A program made the translations under genes and the position numbers. The notes beneath the pieces are model-generated. The model saw nothing but the letters and a program-made list of their open reading frames with translations, had not been told where the DNA came from and did not search any database. Of a DNA stretch of 11,781 nucleotides, positions 1 through 6,331 are shown in pieces (the first letter of the stretch is position 1; every line of letters starts with the position of its first letter). Where the stretch lies: positions 1-11,781 of the forward strand of contig CAUHLX010000052.1 in assembly GCA_959606705.1 (NCBI GenBank), written 5' to 3'. This DNA is from an uncultured Bacillota bacterium. Lineage in GTDB: Bacteria; Bacillota; Clostridia; Peptostreptococcales; Anaerovoracaceae.

Positions 1-1191
1 AAGCAGCTGGAAGCGGCTTTGCGGGAGGTGCTTTTCATCGGGGACGGCGCTTGGAAGATCAGTATCGACACCGACCTGAGCCAGTACCCGATTTTGGAGT
101 GGTTCTCCGGAGAACGGGTCGAGCTGATCCAGGAGCGAGGGAGGCTGAAGGAGATCATCTTCAAGACGCCGTATGTGGCAAACGGCCAGAAATACGTCCT
201 CCACGAGCACTATGGTCACGGCTACATAACGAGCGAGCTGTTCTGCGGGGAACTGTCGGTGGAGCTCTCGGCGCTGGATGCAACAGCCGGGCTAAAGCCG
301 GTATCTTTCGATCCGGGCATGATCCTGGCAGTGCCGATGATGGTCTTTGACAGCGCGAAGTGGCTGGGGCGAGGTGGTAGCATTTACGACGGGAAACTGG
401 ACAACTTCGACGCGCTTGATGAGGCGTGGAGCCAGTGGATGGATGCCCTAAGGGCCGGACGGGCAAAGACCTACATACCTGACTGCCTGATTCCCCGGAA
501 TCCCAAAACGGGCGAGCTGATGCGGCCCAATGCCTTCGACAACCGATTCATTGCGGCTGGTGACGATATAGCCGAAGGAGGCAAAAATCAGATCAATACT
601 GAGCAACCGGCTATCCCACACGATAGCTACCTTGCTTCCTATGTGACGGCACTGGATCTCTGTCTGCAGGGAGTGATCTCTCCGTCCACGCTGGGGATCG
701 ATGTTAAAAAGCTGGACAATGCCGAGGCTCAGCGTGAGAAAGAAAAGGCCACACTTTACACCCGGAATGCCATTGTGGATATGCTGGAGGAGACCCTGCC
801 CGAACTGGTGGGAGCCTGCATCAATGCCTACAGCTTGCTTCACGGCCAGGTGCCGGAAGAGATAAAAGTTGATATCCCCTTCGGCGAGTATGCCAATCCC
901 AGCTTTGAGAGCCAGGTGGAGACCGTGGCCAAGGGCAAGCAGGGCGGCATCATGTCCATCGAGGCGGCTGTCGAAGAGCTGTATGGATCCAGCCGGGATG
1001 AGGAGTGGAAAGCCGAGGAGGTGACCCGCCTAAAAGCAGAACAGGGGATCGCGGAAGTGGAGGAGCCTGGCGTGAATATGGAGCTTGGTGGTTTTCGGGC
1101 GGAGGTAGATACAGATGCAAGTCAAAGTGGGAACAAGGTTGTACCAGATGGGAAAGCAAGAGTACCAGGGACTGCTACAGGTGGCCAGTGA
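1..1191 (+). CDS. Phage portal protein (5' end outside window)
   Basis: The reading frame is open from base 1 and ends at TGA 1189-1191, giving about 396 visible codons; the true start lies upstream. Portal proteins form the dodecameric ring at one capsid vertex through which DNA is packaged and ejected, and they nucleate procapsid assembly. The layout fits the SPP1 gp6-like portals of Firmicutes siphoviruses. A mixed beta region with an 'ILEWFSGERVELI' stretch is followed by the central stem/wing region, and a helical C-terminus follows an 'IMSIEAAVEELYG' segment, a common portal ending. The C-terminal 50 residues are Gly/Ser/Thr-rich and probably disordered. The next gene starts inside this one at 1115, out of frame, so the last 26 or so codons are read in two frames. 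The gene order (portal, small protein, minor capsid 2, scaffold, coat) supports the call. The large terminase should lie just upstream. Confidence 0.88.
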   Translation, partial: KQLEAALREVLFIGDGAWKISIDTDLSQYPILEWFSGERVELIQERGRLKEIIFKTPYVANGQKYVLHEHYGHGYITSELFCGELSVELSALDATAGLKPVSFDPGMILAVPMMVFDSAKWLGRGGSIYDGKLDNFDALDEAWSQWMDALRAGRAKTYIPDCLIPRNPKTGELMRPNAFDNRFIAAGDDIAEGGKNQINTEQPAIPHDSYLASYVTALDLCLQGVISPSTLGIDVKKLDNAEAQREKEKATLYTRNAIVDMLEETLPELVGACINAYSLLHGQVPEEIKVDIPFGEYANPSFESQVETVAKGKQGGIMSIEAAVEELYGSSRDEEWKAEEVTRLKAEQGIAEVEEPGVNMELGGFRAEVDTDASQSGNKVVPDGKARVPGTATGGQ

Positions 1192-1336
1192 GCAGGTTCC
1201 GTTTGGAATCTATGCCATCGAGAAAATGGGGTACGCTGAGTTGCGGTGTGATCGGTGCGGGAGCGCCACGGAACTGAAACGGCAGACGAGAGGGTTCCGG
1301 GAACAGGGCTTTAAGGTCTATGCGAATGGCAGGTGA
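1115..1336 (+). CDS. Small conserved phage protein with a CxxC pair
   Basis: This gene encodes 73 residues of unknown function. ATG 1115 is preceded by a strong ribosome binding site, GGAGGT at 1101-1106, with 8-base spacing; the site lies inside the portal gene. The first 77 bases overlap the portal frame. The protein has an amphipathic N-terminal half, 'SEQVPFGIYAIEKMGYAEL', followed by 'RCDRCG' (Cys45, Cys48) and a basic C-terminus. Two cysteines alone do not make a zinc site unless a partner or dimer supplies the rest. The stop codon TGA overlaps the GTG start of the minor capsid gene (GTGA at 1333-1336), which suggests translational coupling. Small proteins of this type sit between portal and minor capsid genes in related clostridial prophages as far as I recall, but I know of no assigned role. 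The strong binding site and both overlaps argue that it is real. Confidence 0.72.
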   Translation: MQVKVGTRLYQMGKQEYQGLLQVASEQVPFGIYAIEKMGYAELRCDRCGSATELKRQTRGFREQGFKVYANGR

Positions 1337-2904
1337 GGATGGTGGCCACAGAATATGATATCTCCGCAGCCTTCGATGCTGTCGAGCGGGAGCTGATCAA
1401 CTCTATGATGCGAAATTTGAAACATCACAGAGCACAGGAAGAGGCAGAGGGTCTGAATTGGTCCATGTGGCAGGCCGAGCAGCTTAAGGGGCTGGAACGG
1501 TATCGGAAACAGAATCAGAAAAAGTTCAAGAAGAAGTTTTCGGTGCTGAACCAGAATATCGAGGAGCTGATCCGGCAGGCCCGGGAGATGGGAGGCATGG
1601 AACAGGAGCAGGAGATCCTCGAGGCGATCAAAAACGGATTTAAAGGGTTTCGGAAGGCGGGCAGTGTCATGCAGGCCGCTTTTTTTCGTACCAACTCCCG
1701 GAAGCTTGACGCTTTGATCAAGGCCACCACTGCAGATATGAAGAAGGCGGAGACAGCTGTACTCCGGATGGCAAGTGATCAGTACCGGAAGATTATCTAC
1801 AATGCCCAGATCTACGCCAACACAGGGGCCGGAACCTACGAGCAGGCGGTGGATATGGCGGCCAAAGACTTCCTGTCCCGCGGCCTGAACTGCATCCAGT
1901 ACGCCAATGGAGCTCGTCACACCATATCCGATTACGCCGACATGGCGCTGAGGACCGCCAGCAAGCGGGCATATCTGGCCGGAGAGGGGGAGAAGCGGCA
2001 GGAGTGGGGGATTAGCACCGTAATCATCAATAAGCGTGGAAATCCCTGCCCGAGGTGCTTGCCGTTTGTTGGGAAAGTCTTCATCGATGACGTGTGGAGT
2101 GGCGGGAAGAAAAAGGACGGCCCCTATCCTCTCCTGAGCAGTGCCATTGCGGCAGGGCTTTACCATCCCCGCTGTAAAGACAGTCATACAACGTATTTTC
2201 CTGGTATTTCCACACCTCCGGAGAAGCTGAGCAGGTCAGACGTAAAGGCTACCGAAGCGGATTACTGGAAGGACCAGAAAAAGCAGTATGTGAAGCGACA
2301 GGCGGCGCGATTTGAACGGATGGCCGAGGGCTCGTTGGATCCGGAGAACCGGAAAAGGTATGCAGAAAAGGCTCAGCGGTGGAAAGGCTTGGCAGCTGGC
2401 GGAGACGGCGCAATCACTCCAATTACCCCGCCGAAATTCGTTGGAAGGGTTGACGTATCTGACGCCGTGCTGGTAGAATCAAAATTAGCACAGTTTAGAG
2501 ACAGCGTCATTCATGATGCGGCTGAATCAGCTTACGTCATATTGGAAAACGGAAAGACATACCGTTTCACAGGCGGGAAGAACCGCGTTTACCCTGACGC
2601 GCTGGGCATCGCACTAAAGGGAGCGATCATGACACATAATCACCCTATCACGGAAACCGGGTTCTCTTTCAGTAGGGATGATTTTGATTTCTTCCAGCAG
2701 CATGGCCTGGCAGAACTTCGTGGATTTGACGAAAAATATGAGTATGTACTTCGGCGAGGCGGAAAATCTCCGGAGATTGAGAAAGCCGGATTGCTTGATA
2801 TGACTAAGGAGCAATTTTACCATCAGGTAATGTATGAACTGGCAGAAAGGAATGGTATCTATTATGAGCGTATCGCTCGAGGAGCTGCAGGCCGCAGAAA
2901 ATGA
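1333..2904 (+). CDS. Phage minor capsid protein 2 (MuF/SPP1 gp7-like) with a JAMM-like C-terminal domain
   Basis: This 523-residue protein is counted from GTG 1333, which overlaps the previous stop; ATG 1339 is an equally possible start. Residues 1-320 match the phage minor capsid 2 type: a long helical N-terminus (40-150), then a cysteine/histidine cluster with C239-P-R-C242 and 'HPRCKDSH' (H278, C281, H285), likely a metal-binding core. These proteins sit inside the head near the portal and in some phages are ejected with DNA. After a charged helix (300-350), residues 370-523 form an extra domain carrying E398, H435-N-H437-P and S447-R-D-D450. This resembles the JAMM/JAB metallopeptidase signature (HxHP then SxxD, as in RadC), though the spacing between HxH and SxxD is two residues longer than in RadC. 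The DNA of this domain looks more AT-rich than the first part of the gene, which could mean a swapped cassette. The minor capsid call is firm. The JAMM reading is an inference, and toxin or other effector roles are possible. Confidence 0.85.
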   Translation: MRMVATEYDISAAFDAVERELINSMMRNLKHHRAQEEAEGLNWSMWQAEQLKGLERYRKQNQKKFKKKFSVLNQNIEELIRQAREMGGMEQEQEILEAIKNGFKGFRKAGSVMQAAFFRTNSRKLDALIKATTADMKKAETAVLRMASDQYRKIIYNAQIYANTGAGTYEQAVDMAAKDFLSRGLNCIQYANGARHTISDYADMALRTASKRAYLAGEGEKRQEWGISTVIINKRGNPCPRCLPFVGKVFIDDVWSGGKKKDGPYPLLSSAIAAGLYHPRCKDSHTTYFPGISTPPEKLSRSDVKATEADYWKDQKKQYVKRQAARFERMAEGSLDPENRKRYAEKAQRWKGLAAGGDGAITPITPPKFVGRVDVSDAVLVESKLAQFRDSVIHDAAESAYVILENGKTYRFTGGKNRVYPDALGIALKGAIMTHNHPITETGFSFSRDDFDFFQQHGLAELRGFDEKYEYVLRRGGKSPEIEKAGLLDMTKEQFYHQVMYELAERNGIYYERIARGAAGRRK

Positions 2905-3067
2905 AGCCAAGGCGGTAATAGAACGCATGGAAAAGGAAGATGAGGCCGTGCGCGAAAAGTACAGGGATTCTGGAGGGCTTGATCCTGGGGCCAAGGAGCA
3001 CCGTGAAATTCTGGATCGCGGGATGAAAGAAATTGCGAACATACGCAAGAAATACGGAATTGAATAG
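2864..3067 (+). CDS. Small coiled-coil protein after the minor capsid gene, unknown function
   Basis: The frame is open from 2834 and ends at TAG 3065-3067. Three ATG starts are possible: 2834 (77 residues), 2852 (71) and 2864 (67). I prefer 2864 because the protein then begins 'MSVSLEELQ' and GAAAGGA at 2845-2851 can serve as a binding site, though its 12-base spacing is long. The start overlaps the end of the minor capsid gene by about 40 bases. The protein is almost wholly charged helix with heptad-like spacing, 'AENEAKAVIERMEKEDEAV', ending in '...KYGIE', and has no cysteines or membrane segment. A terminator follows 13 bases after the stop, so this gene closes a transcription unit. It could be a minor head component, or a partner or immunity protein for the unusual C-terminal domain encoded just before it. 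The second idea rests on position alone. Confidence 0.65.
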   Translation: MSVSLEELQAAENEAKAVIERMEKEDEAVREKYRDSGGLDPGAKEHREILDRGMKEIANIRKKYGIE

Positions 3068-3080
3068 AATCAGTCAATTG

Positions 3081-3105
3081 GAGACCTTTCGGGGTCTCTT
3101 TTGTT
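3081..3105 (+). terminator. Intrinsic terminator after the minor capsid unit
   Basis: A perfect 6-bp inverted repeat, GAGACC (3081-3086) and GGTCTC (3093-3098), surrounds a TTTCGG loop and is followed by TTTT at 3099-3102. It lies 13 bases after the stop of the small coiled-coil gene. The U tract is short (4, then GTT), so termination may be partial. That would let part of the transcription continue into the scaffold and coat genes. I see no convincing sigma-70 promoter between it and the scaffold gene. Confidence 0.65.
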
Positions 3106-3127
3106 ATGCTCCGATGTTATGCTCCGA
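3102..3127 (+). repeat. Perfect 13-bp tandem duplication
   Basis: TGTTATGCTCCGA occurs at 3102-3114 and again at 3115-3127 with no mismatch. The first copy begins in the T tract of the terminator. The second copy supplies the 5' arm (GCTC) of the first hairpin of the downstream array. A recent slippage duplication is the simplest explanation. Confidence 0.85.
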
Positions 3128-3220
3128 AGAGCCTAAACTACGCGGAGACACCGGCGAATCAACTGGATGGGGAGACACCCCTTAAACTGGGATCGTGAGA
3201 CACACGGAAAACTGGGGAGG
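3121..3220 (+). promoter_or_regulatory. Array of hairpin plus AACTGG units upstream of the scaffold gene
   Basis: Three units share a constant AGACA loop in stems of different sequence. Unit 1 has CGG/CCG at 3143-3153, extendable by CGC/GCG with a one-base bulge. Unit 2 has GGGG/CCCC at 3169-3181. Unit 3 has CGTG/CACG at 3194-3206. Each is followed by AACTGG, at 3161-3166, 3185-3190 and 3210-3215. A fourth unit before them has GCTC/GAGC with a CGAA loop (3121-3132) and then AACT (3136-3139). The gap from stem to AACT is 3-4 bases in every unit if the longer stem of unit 1 is used. The last AACTGG runs straight into the scaffold binding site GGGGAGG (3214-3220). Stems that change while the loop and tail stay constant look like selected RNA structure. 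The function is unknown; translational control or mRNA stability of the scaffold-coat message is the natural guess. Confidence 0.6.
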
Positions 3221-3228
3221 TAATAAGA

Positions 3229-3909
3229 ATGTTTAAAAGATGGCTTGGAAAATGGATGACCGTACCGATGTTGGATGCAGACGGCAGTACGGGGGGAGCT
3301 GGTGGCCAGGGAACCGCTGGAGGTCAAATTGGCACTGGCGCACAGACAGGAGCTGGTACAGGCAATGGAGCAGCCGAAGGAGATCAAACTGGAGGTCAGG
3401 GAGCGGCACTGGCTTTCGATCTTGAAAAGGTAATGGAGATCGTGGCCGGCAAACAGCAGGTGGCCGAGGATACCGTCCTCAAAAACTACTTTCGGCAGCA
3501 GGGATTGAGCCAGGAGGAGGCACAGCAGGCGATCGCAACCTTTAAAGCCGAGAAGGCCAAAAATCAGCCGGACGTGAATGCCCTCCAACAGCAGGCACAG
3601 CAAGCGGCTCAGGCGGCTCAGCAGGCTATGGTGGAAAAGGAGGCGACCCTTGTGGCGCTGACCTTGGGGATCGACGCGAAGACCATTCCCTACGTGCTGA
3701 AGCTGGCGGACTTGAGCCAAGTGACGGGGCAGGACGGGAAGGTCAATGCCGAAGCACTCCAGAACGCTTTGAAAAAGGTGCTGGAAGATGTACCCGCCCT
3801 TAAGCCCTCCGCACAGCAGAGCACAGGCTTCCAGGTGGGAGCACCCGGAGGCGGAAACAACCAACAGACGGCAGATCAGGACGCCCTGAAAGCGGCGTTT
3901 GGTTTGTAA
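3229..3909 (+). CDS. Phage capsid scaffolding protein
   Basis: This protein has 226 residues. ATG 3229 follows GGGGAGG at 3214-3220 with 8-base spacing. Scaffold proteins fill the procapsid interior, direct coat protein into a shell of the right size and then leave. The features fit. Residues 20-60 are a low-complexity Gly/Ala/Gln/Thr tract. Residues 62-110 are charged helix. Residues 115-140 are a Gln/Ala-rich coiled coil ('NALQQQAQQAAQAAQQAM'), with a 9-bp repeat GCGGCTCAG at 3604-3612 and 3613-3621. Residues 145-193 form a compact helical part containing 'GIDAKTIPYVLKLADL', typical of scaffold proteins in Firmicutes phages. The short C-terminus, 'DALKAAFGL', may contact the coat protein, as is known for other scaffold tails. 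The gene lies directly before the major capsid gene, the standard position. It has little fixed sequence signature, so the family assignment leans on context. Confidence 0.8.
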   Translation: MFKRWLGKWMTVPMLDADGSTGGAGGQGTAGGQIGTGAQTGAGTGNGAAEGDQTGGQGAALAFDLEKVMEIVAGKQQVAEDTVLKNYFRQQGLSQEEAQQAIATFKAEKAKNQPDVNALQQQAQQAAQAAQQAMVEKEATLVALTLGIDAKTIPYVLKLADLSQVTGQDGKVNAEALQNALKKVLEDVPALKPSAQQSTGFQVGAPGGGNNQQTADQDALKAAFGL

Positions 3910-3931
3910 TTAGAAAGAGAGGAAAAACAAA

Positions 3932-4834
3932 ATGGCAGTATATGAGTATGCAGAAACATTTACACAGCTCCTGCAGCAGAAGTATGTAAAGGAGTTGTGC
4001 TCCGATGCTCTGACCAAGAGCAATCAGGGCGTGCGATTTATCAACGCACAGACGATCAAGCTCCCGCGGATGAGCCTGTCCGGATACAAGGATCACACCC
4101 GGACACCGGGATTCAATGCAGGGACGCTCAGCAACGACTGGGAGGCTAAAAAGCTTGCCCACGACCGGGACATCGAGTTCTTCGTGGATCCGATGGACAT
4201 CGACGAAACAAATTTAACATTGTCCGTGGCAAATATTCAAAACGAGTTTGAGACAACGCAGGCGATTCCAGAAAGGGACAGCTATCGCTTCTCTAAGCTA
4301 CACGCAGAGTTGACCACTCACTCTGGACGAATTGACCAGACGGTGATCACAGCAGCAAACTTTCTGGAATGGTTCGACGAAGAAATGGCGATCATGGACG
4401 ATGCATCCGTACCGGAAGAAGGGAGAATGTTATATCTAACTCCGACGATGCGGAAAATTGTCAAGGAGGCGGAAGGAATTCAGCGGGTCATATCTGTGAC
4501 AACTCCATCTACCATCAATCGAAATGTCCATTCTTTGGATGACGTAACGATGAAGATGGTGCCGGCCGCGCGGATGAAAACAAAATATGACTTTACGGAC
4601 GGATGCGTGGCGGCTGCCGATGCAAAGCAGATCAATCTGATCCTGATCCACCCATCCTGTGTAGTATGCCGGGACAAGTACAGCTATATTAAGCTGTTCA
4701 TGCCGGGAACCGACAGCCGGACCGCGGACGGCTACCTGTACCAGAACCGCAACTTCGGTGATCTGTTCCTGCTGGAAAAGAAGGTCGAGGGCTGCGCAAT
4801 GAATGCCGATCCGGATGCGGCGCCTGGTGTGTAA
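3932..4834 (+). CDS. Major capsid protein (HK97-fold coat protein)
   Basis: This protein has 300 residues. ATG 3932 follows AGAGGA at 3918-3923 with 8-base spacing, and it lies 22 bases after the scaffold stop. It would be the main shell protein, present in hundreds of copies. It begins with a helix carrying 'FTQLLQQKYVKELCSDALTK', then a beta region containing 'IKLPRMSLSGYKDHTR', which fits an extended E-loop. A central charged helix follows ('FLEWFDEEMAIMDD'), then 'RMLYLTPTMRKIVKEAEGI', and a C-terminal beta segment ending in '...YLYQNRNFGDLFLLEKKVEG'. The strings 'LYLTPTMRKIV' and 'INLILIHPSCVV' are typical of coat proteins in Firmicutes siphoviruses. At 300 residues and without a prohead-protease domain nearby, it probably relies on the separate scaffold rather than an N-terminal delta domain. 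Confidence 0.9.
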   Translation: MAVYEYAETFTQLLQQKYVKELCSDALTKSNQGVRFINAQTIKLPRMSLSGYKDHTRTPGFNAGTLSNDWEAKKLAHDRDIEFFVDPMDIDETNLTLSVANIQNEFETTQAIPERDSYRFSKLHAELTTHSGRIDQTVITAANFLEWFDEEMAIMDDASVPEEGRMLYLTPTMRKIVKEAEGIQRVISVTTPSTINRNVHSLDDVTMKMVPAARMKTKYDFTDGCVAAADAKQINLILIHPSCVVCRDKYSYIKLFMPGTDSRTADGYLYQNRNFGDLFLLEKKVEGCAMNADPDAAPGV

Positions 4835-4846
4835 AGGAGGCAGAAT

Positions 4847-5221
4847 ATGAAAGCAGTGAAAGCAAACAAAGTTTACACCATCGACGAGGTACAGAAAGCC
4901 GGTTATATTGCTCAGGGGTTTGATATTCAGGACGATGTGGGCACTGTGATCGCCTATGGGAAAGGGAAAACGGTGCCGTATACGGAGTATGCGGAAGCGA
5001 TCCGGGAGATCGAGCGCCTGCAGATCTTGGCCACAGAACTCAACCAGCAGGCAAAGGCCTCTGGAAGCGAAAACGATGAAAGCGTTATTCGGATACTCTC
5101 CGCTTATGCGGCGGAGCACGAGATTGATCTGGGGCGGGCATCTACTGTGTCTGGAATCGTGAAAAAGATAGAGGAGAGGGTCTACGCCGCGCCGGAAGGA
5201 TCGACAAAAGAAGGTGAGTAG
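4847..5221 (+). CDS. Small protein after the coat gene, possible HeH/SAP-like C-terminus
   Basis: This 124-residue protein starts at ATG 4847, with an excellent binding site AAAGGAGG (4833-4840) only 6 bases away and 12 bases after the coat stop. The N-terminal half is a small beta-rich region ('KVYTIDEVQKAGYIAQGFDI'), with a helix at 45-70. Residues 78-115 ('IRILSAYAAEHEIDLGRAST') followed by 'VSGIVKKIEE' look like a short helix-extension-helix (HeH/LEM/SAP) element of the kind often found at the C-terminus of small phage head or packaging proteins next to the coat gene. The resemblance is by pattern only. The protein may be a head accessory or connector-associated protein. The next start lies 2 bases after this stop, so the two are likely translated together. 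Confidence 0.7.
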   Translation: MKAVKANKVYTIDEVQKAGYIAQGFDIQDDVGTVIAYGKGKTVPYTEYAEAIREIERLQILATELNQQAKASGSENDESVIRILSAYAAEHEIDLGRASTVSGIVKKIEERVYAAPEGSTKEGE

Positions 5222-5223
5222 GA

Positions 5224-5616
5224 ATGGCCTATGAACCGTATGCGGATGTGACTTATTACCGGGATGCTTATGGTGGGACACTGATCCCCGACGAGGATCT
5301 TCCGGAGGCCCTCCAGCAGGCCAGCCGCCACGTGGACACCTTGACCTACGACCGCATTGTGGGCAGAGGTTTTTCCAATCTGACTGAGTACCAGGGGGAA
5401 ATCGTCCGGGAGGTGGTCTGCCGGCAGGCTGATTTCGAGTATGAGAACGCGGATGTGATCGACACTGTCCTGCAGAGCTACAGCATCAACGGGGTGTCGA
5501 TGCAGTTCGGGGCCTCCTGGAATGTCGCTGTGCGGTCCGGTGTGGCCATGCGACGGGATGTTTATGCGTTGTTGGAACAGACTGGGCTGACATGCAGATT
5601 GGCGGTGGGGCGATGA
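5224..5616 (+). CDS. Head-tail connector (head completion) protein, gp6/YqbG-like
   Basis: This 130-residue protein starts at ATG 5224, with AAGGTGAG (5211-5218) as binding site. It is helical with aromatic residues: 'YADVTYYRDAYGG' at the start, then 'LPEALQQASRHVDTLTYDRI' and 'EIVREVVCRQADFEYE'. An N-terminal 'Y...G..IP...' segment followed by a helix bearing A-S-R-x-V-D and a second helix carrying the Arg-Glu-Val-Cys-x-Gln-Ala-Asp run is the usual pattern of the HK97 gp6/SPP1 gp15 type connectors. These bind beneath the portal after packaging and form the first ring of the neck. The last four bases overlap the next start (ATGA, 5613-5616). Confidence 0.75.
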   Translation: MAYEPYADVTYYRDAYGGTLIPDEDLPEALQQASRHVDTLTYDRIVGRGFSNLTEYQGEIVREVVCRQADFEYENADVIDTVLQSYSINGVSMQFGASWNVAVRSGVAMRRDVYALLEQTGLTCRLAVGR

Positions 5617-5951
5617 GGTATCCATGTCTGGTGCAGGAAAGATACTGCACAACGCCGATCCACGTCTGCCTGACGCAGGAAGGGCTGTCGGAGGATGGAG
5701 CGCCCCTGACGGCTTTTGAGGGGGACTTGAGGTGCAACTATCAGGACAGCGCAAAAACCGTGCTGACGGCGGAACAGAAGCTTGTGCAGCTCTCAGGTGT
5801 GGCACTGTTCCCCGGGGACATCTGTCCGGAGCTGGCCGCAATCTCTGGCGGAACCGTGACTGTACACGGAGAAGAGCGGCAGGTATTTCAGGGCACGAAG
5901 GCCCGGAACCCAGACGGGACGGTGAATTATACGGAGTTGAGACTAGTATGA
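5613..5951 (+). CDS. Minor capsid / head-tail joining protein (Minor_capsid_1-like)
   Basis: The frame runs from 5592 to TGA 5949-5951. I choose ATG 5613 (112 residues, 'MRYPCLVQERY') because it overlaps the preceding stop as ATGA and has GGTGGGG just before it. ATG 5592 would add seven Gly-rich residues. The protein is mostly beta: 'EGDLRCNYQDSAKTVLT', then 'LVQLSGVALFPGDI', 'GGTVTVHGEERQVFQGTKAR' and a final strand 'TELRLV'. This is the shape of small head-closure or stopper proteins (SPP1 gp16/HK97 gp7 class). The position, second after the connector and before two more minor capsid genes, matches A118-like phages. The next gene starts within its stop codon (ATGA, 5948-5951). Confidence 0.7.
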   Translation: MRYPCLVQERYCTTPIHVCLTQEGLSEDGAPLTAFEGDLRCNYQDSAKTVLTAEQKLVQLSGVALFPGDICPELAAISGGTVTVHGEERQVFQGTKARNPDGTVNYTELRLV

Positions 5952-6331
5952 TCAAAGTGACATCGATGATCAAAATGAATATGGCAAAGATCCGCGAGCT
6001 GACGACGGCACAGATCACCGCCTTAGAGCAGACTGCGGAAGCGCTGCATACCGAAGTTGTCCAAGCGCAGGTAGTCCCGTTTGAGCAGGGTACTTTGCAA
6101 GGTGAAAGCTTTTTTGTAGATGATTCTGATGCAAAGAAAGGAACCGTGACGTTGGTGAACAGTACACCATATGCCCGGCATCTTTACTTTCATCCGGAGT
6201 ATCGTTTCCAAACAAAAGAGAATCCGAACGCTCGCGGAGAATGGTATGAGGACTGGTTGGCCGGTGGGAAAGAAGCGGATTTTTGCAAGAAGGCTTTCAA
6301 GGCACTGTACAAGAAAGAAGGTGCGTTGTGA
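5948..6331 (+). CDS. Minor capsid protein (Minor_capsid_2-like, HK97 gp10 position)
   Basis: The open frame extends upstream to 5732, but that part only shadows the previous gene. ATG 5948 overlaps the previous stop as ATGA and gives 127 residues. The first nine bases (ATGATCAAA) are repeated at 5966-5974, and further ATGs lie at 5966, 5975 and 5981, so the exact start is uncertain by up to 11 residues. The central motif 'TLVNSTPYARHLYFHPEYRF' followed by 'QTKENPNARGEWYEDWLAGG' is characteristic of small minor capsid/tail-completion proteins of Firmicutes phages, which link the neck to the tail tube. The C-terminus is basic and helical. TGA 6329-6331 shares its last base with the next ATG. 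Confidence 0.77.
   Translation: MIKVTSMIKMNMAKIRELTTAQITALEQTAEALHTEVVQAQVVPFEQGTLQGESFFVDDSDAKKGTVTLVNSTPYARHLYFHPEYRFQTKENPNARGEWYEDWLAGGKEADFCKKAFKALYKKEGAL

Noticed and set aside
1318..2187. Long minus-strand open frame (289 codons) opposite the minor capsid gene
   Set aside because: It lies wholly across a well-supported plus-strand gene, shows no phage or other family pattern, and every other gene runs on the plus strand.
3060..3110. TTGAAT and TATGCT as a promoter before the scaffold gene
   Set aside because: No -35/-10 pair has suitable spacing, and the -10-like sequence falls within the terminator tail and tandem repeat.
3121..3220. CRISPR array
   Set aside because: The shared elements are only 5-7 bases, the stems differ, spacing is 20-28 bases and no cas genes are present.
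3133..3864. Minus-strand open frame opposite the scaffold gene
   Set aside because: Its Cys/Leu/Ser-rich composition is the mirror of the Gln/Ala-rich scaffold codons; it has no binding site or recognisable domain.
5732..5947. Upstream extension of the Minor_capsid_2-like frame
   Set aside because: The added residues are Arg/Gly-rich and out of frame with the previous real gene; the ATGA overlap at 5948 gives a better start.
4436..6018. Two long minus-strand frames opposite the coat and connector genes
   Set aside because: Both are shadows of overlapping plus-strand genes with good starts; their Pro/Arg/His-rich sequences look non-coding.
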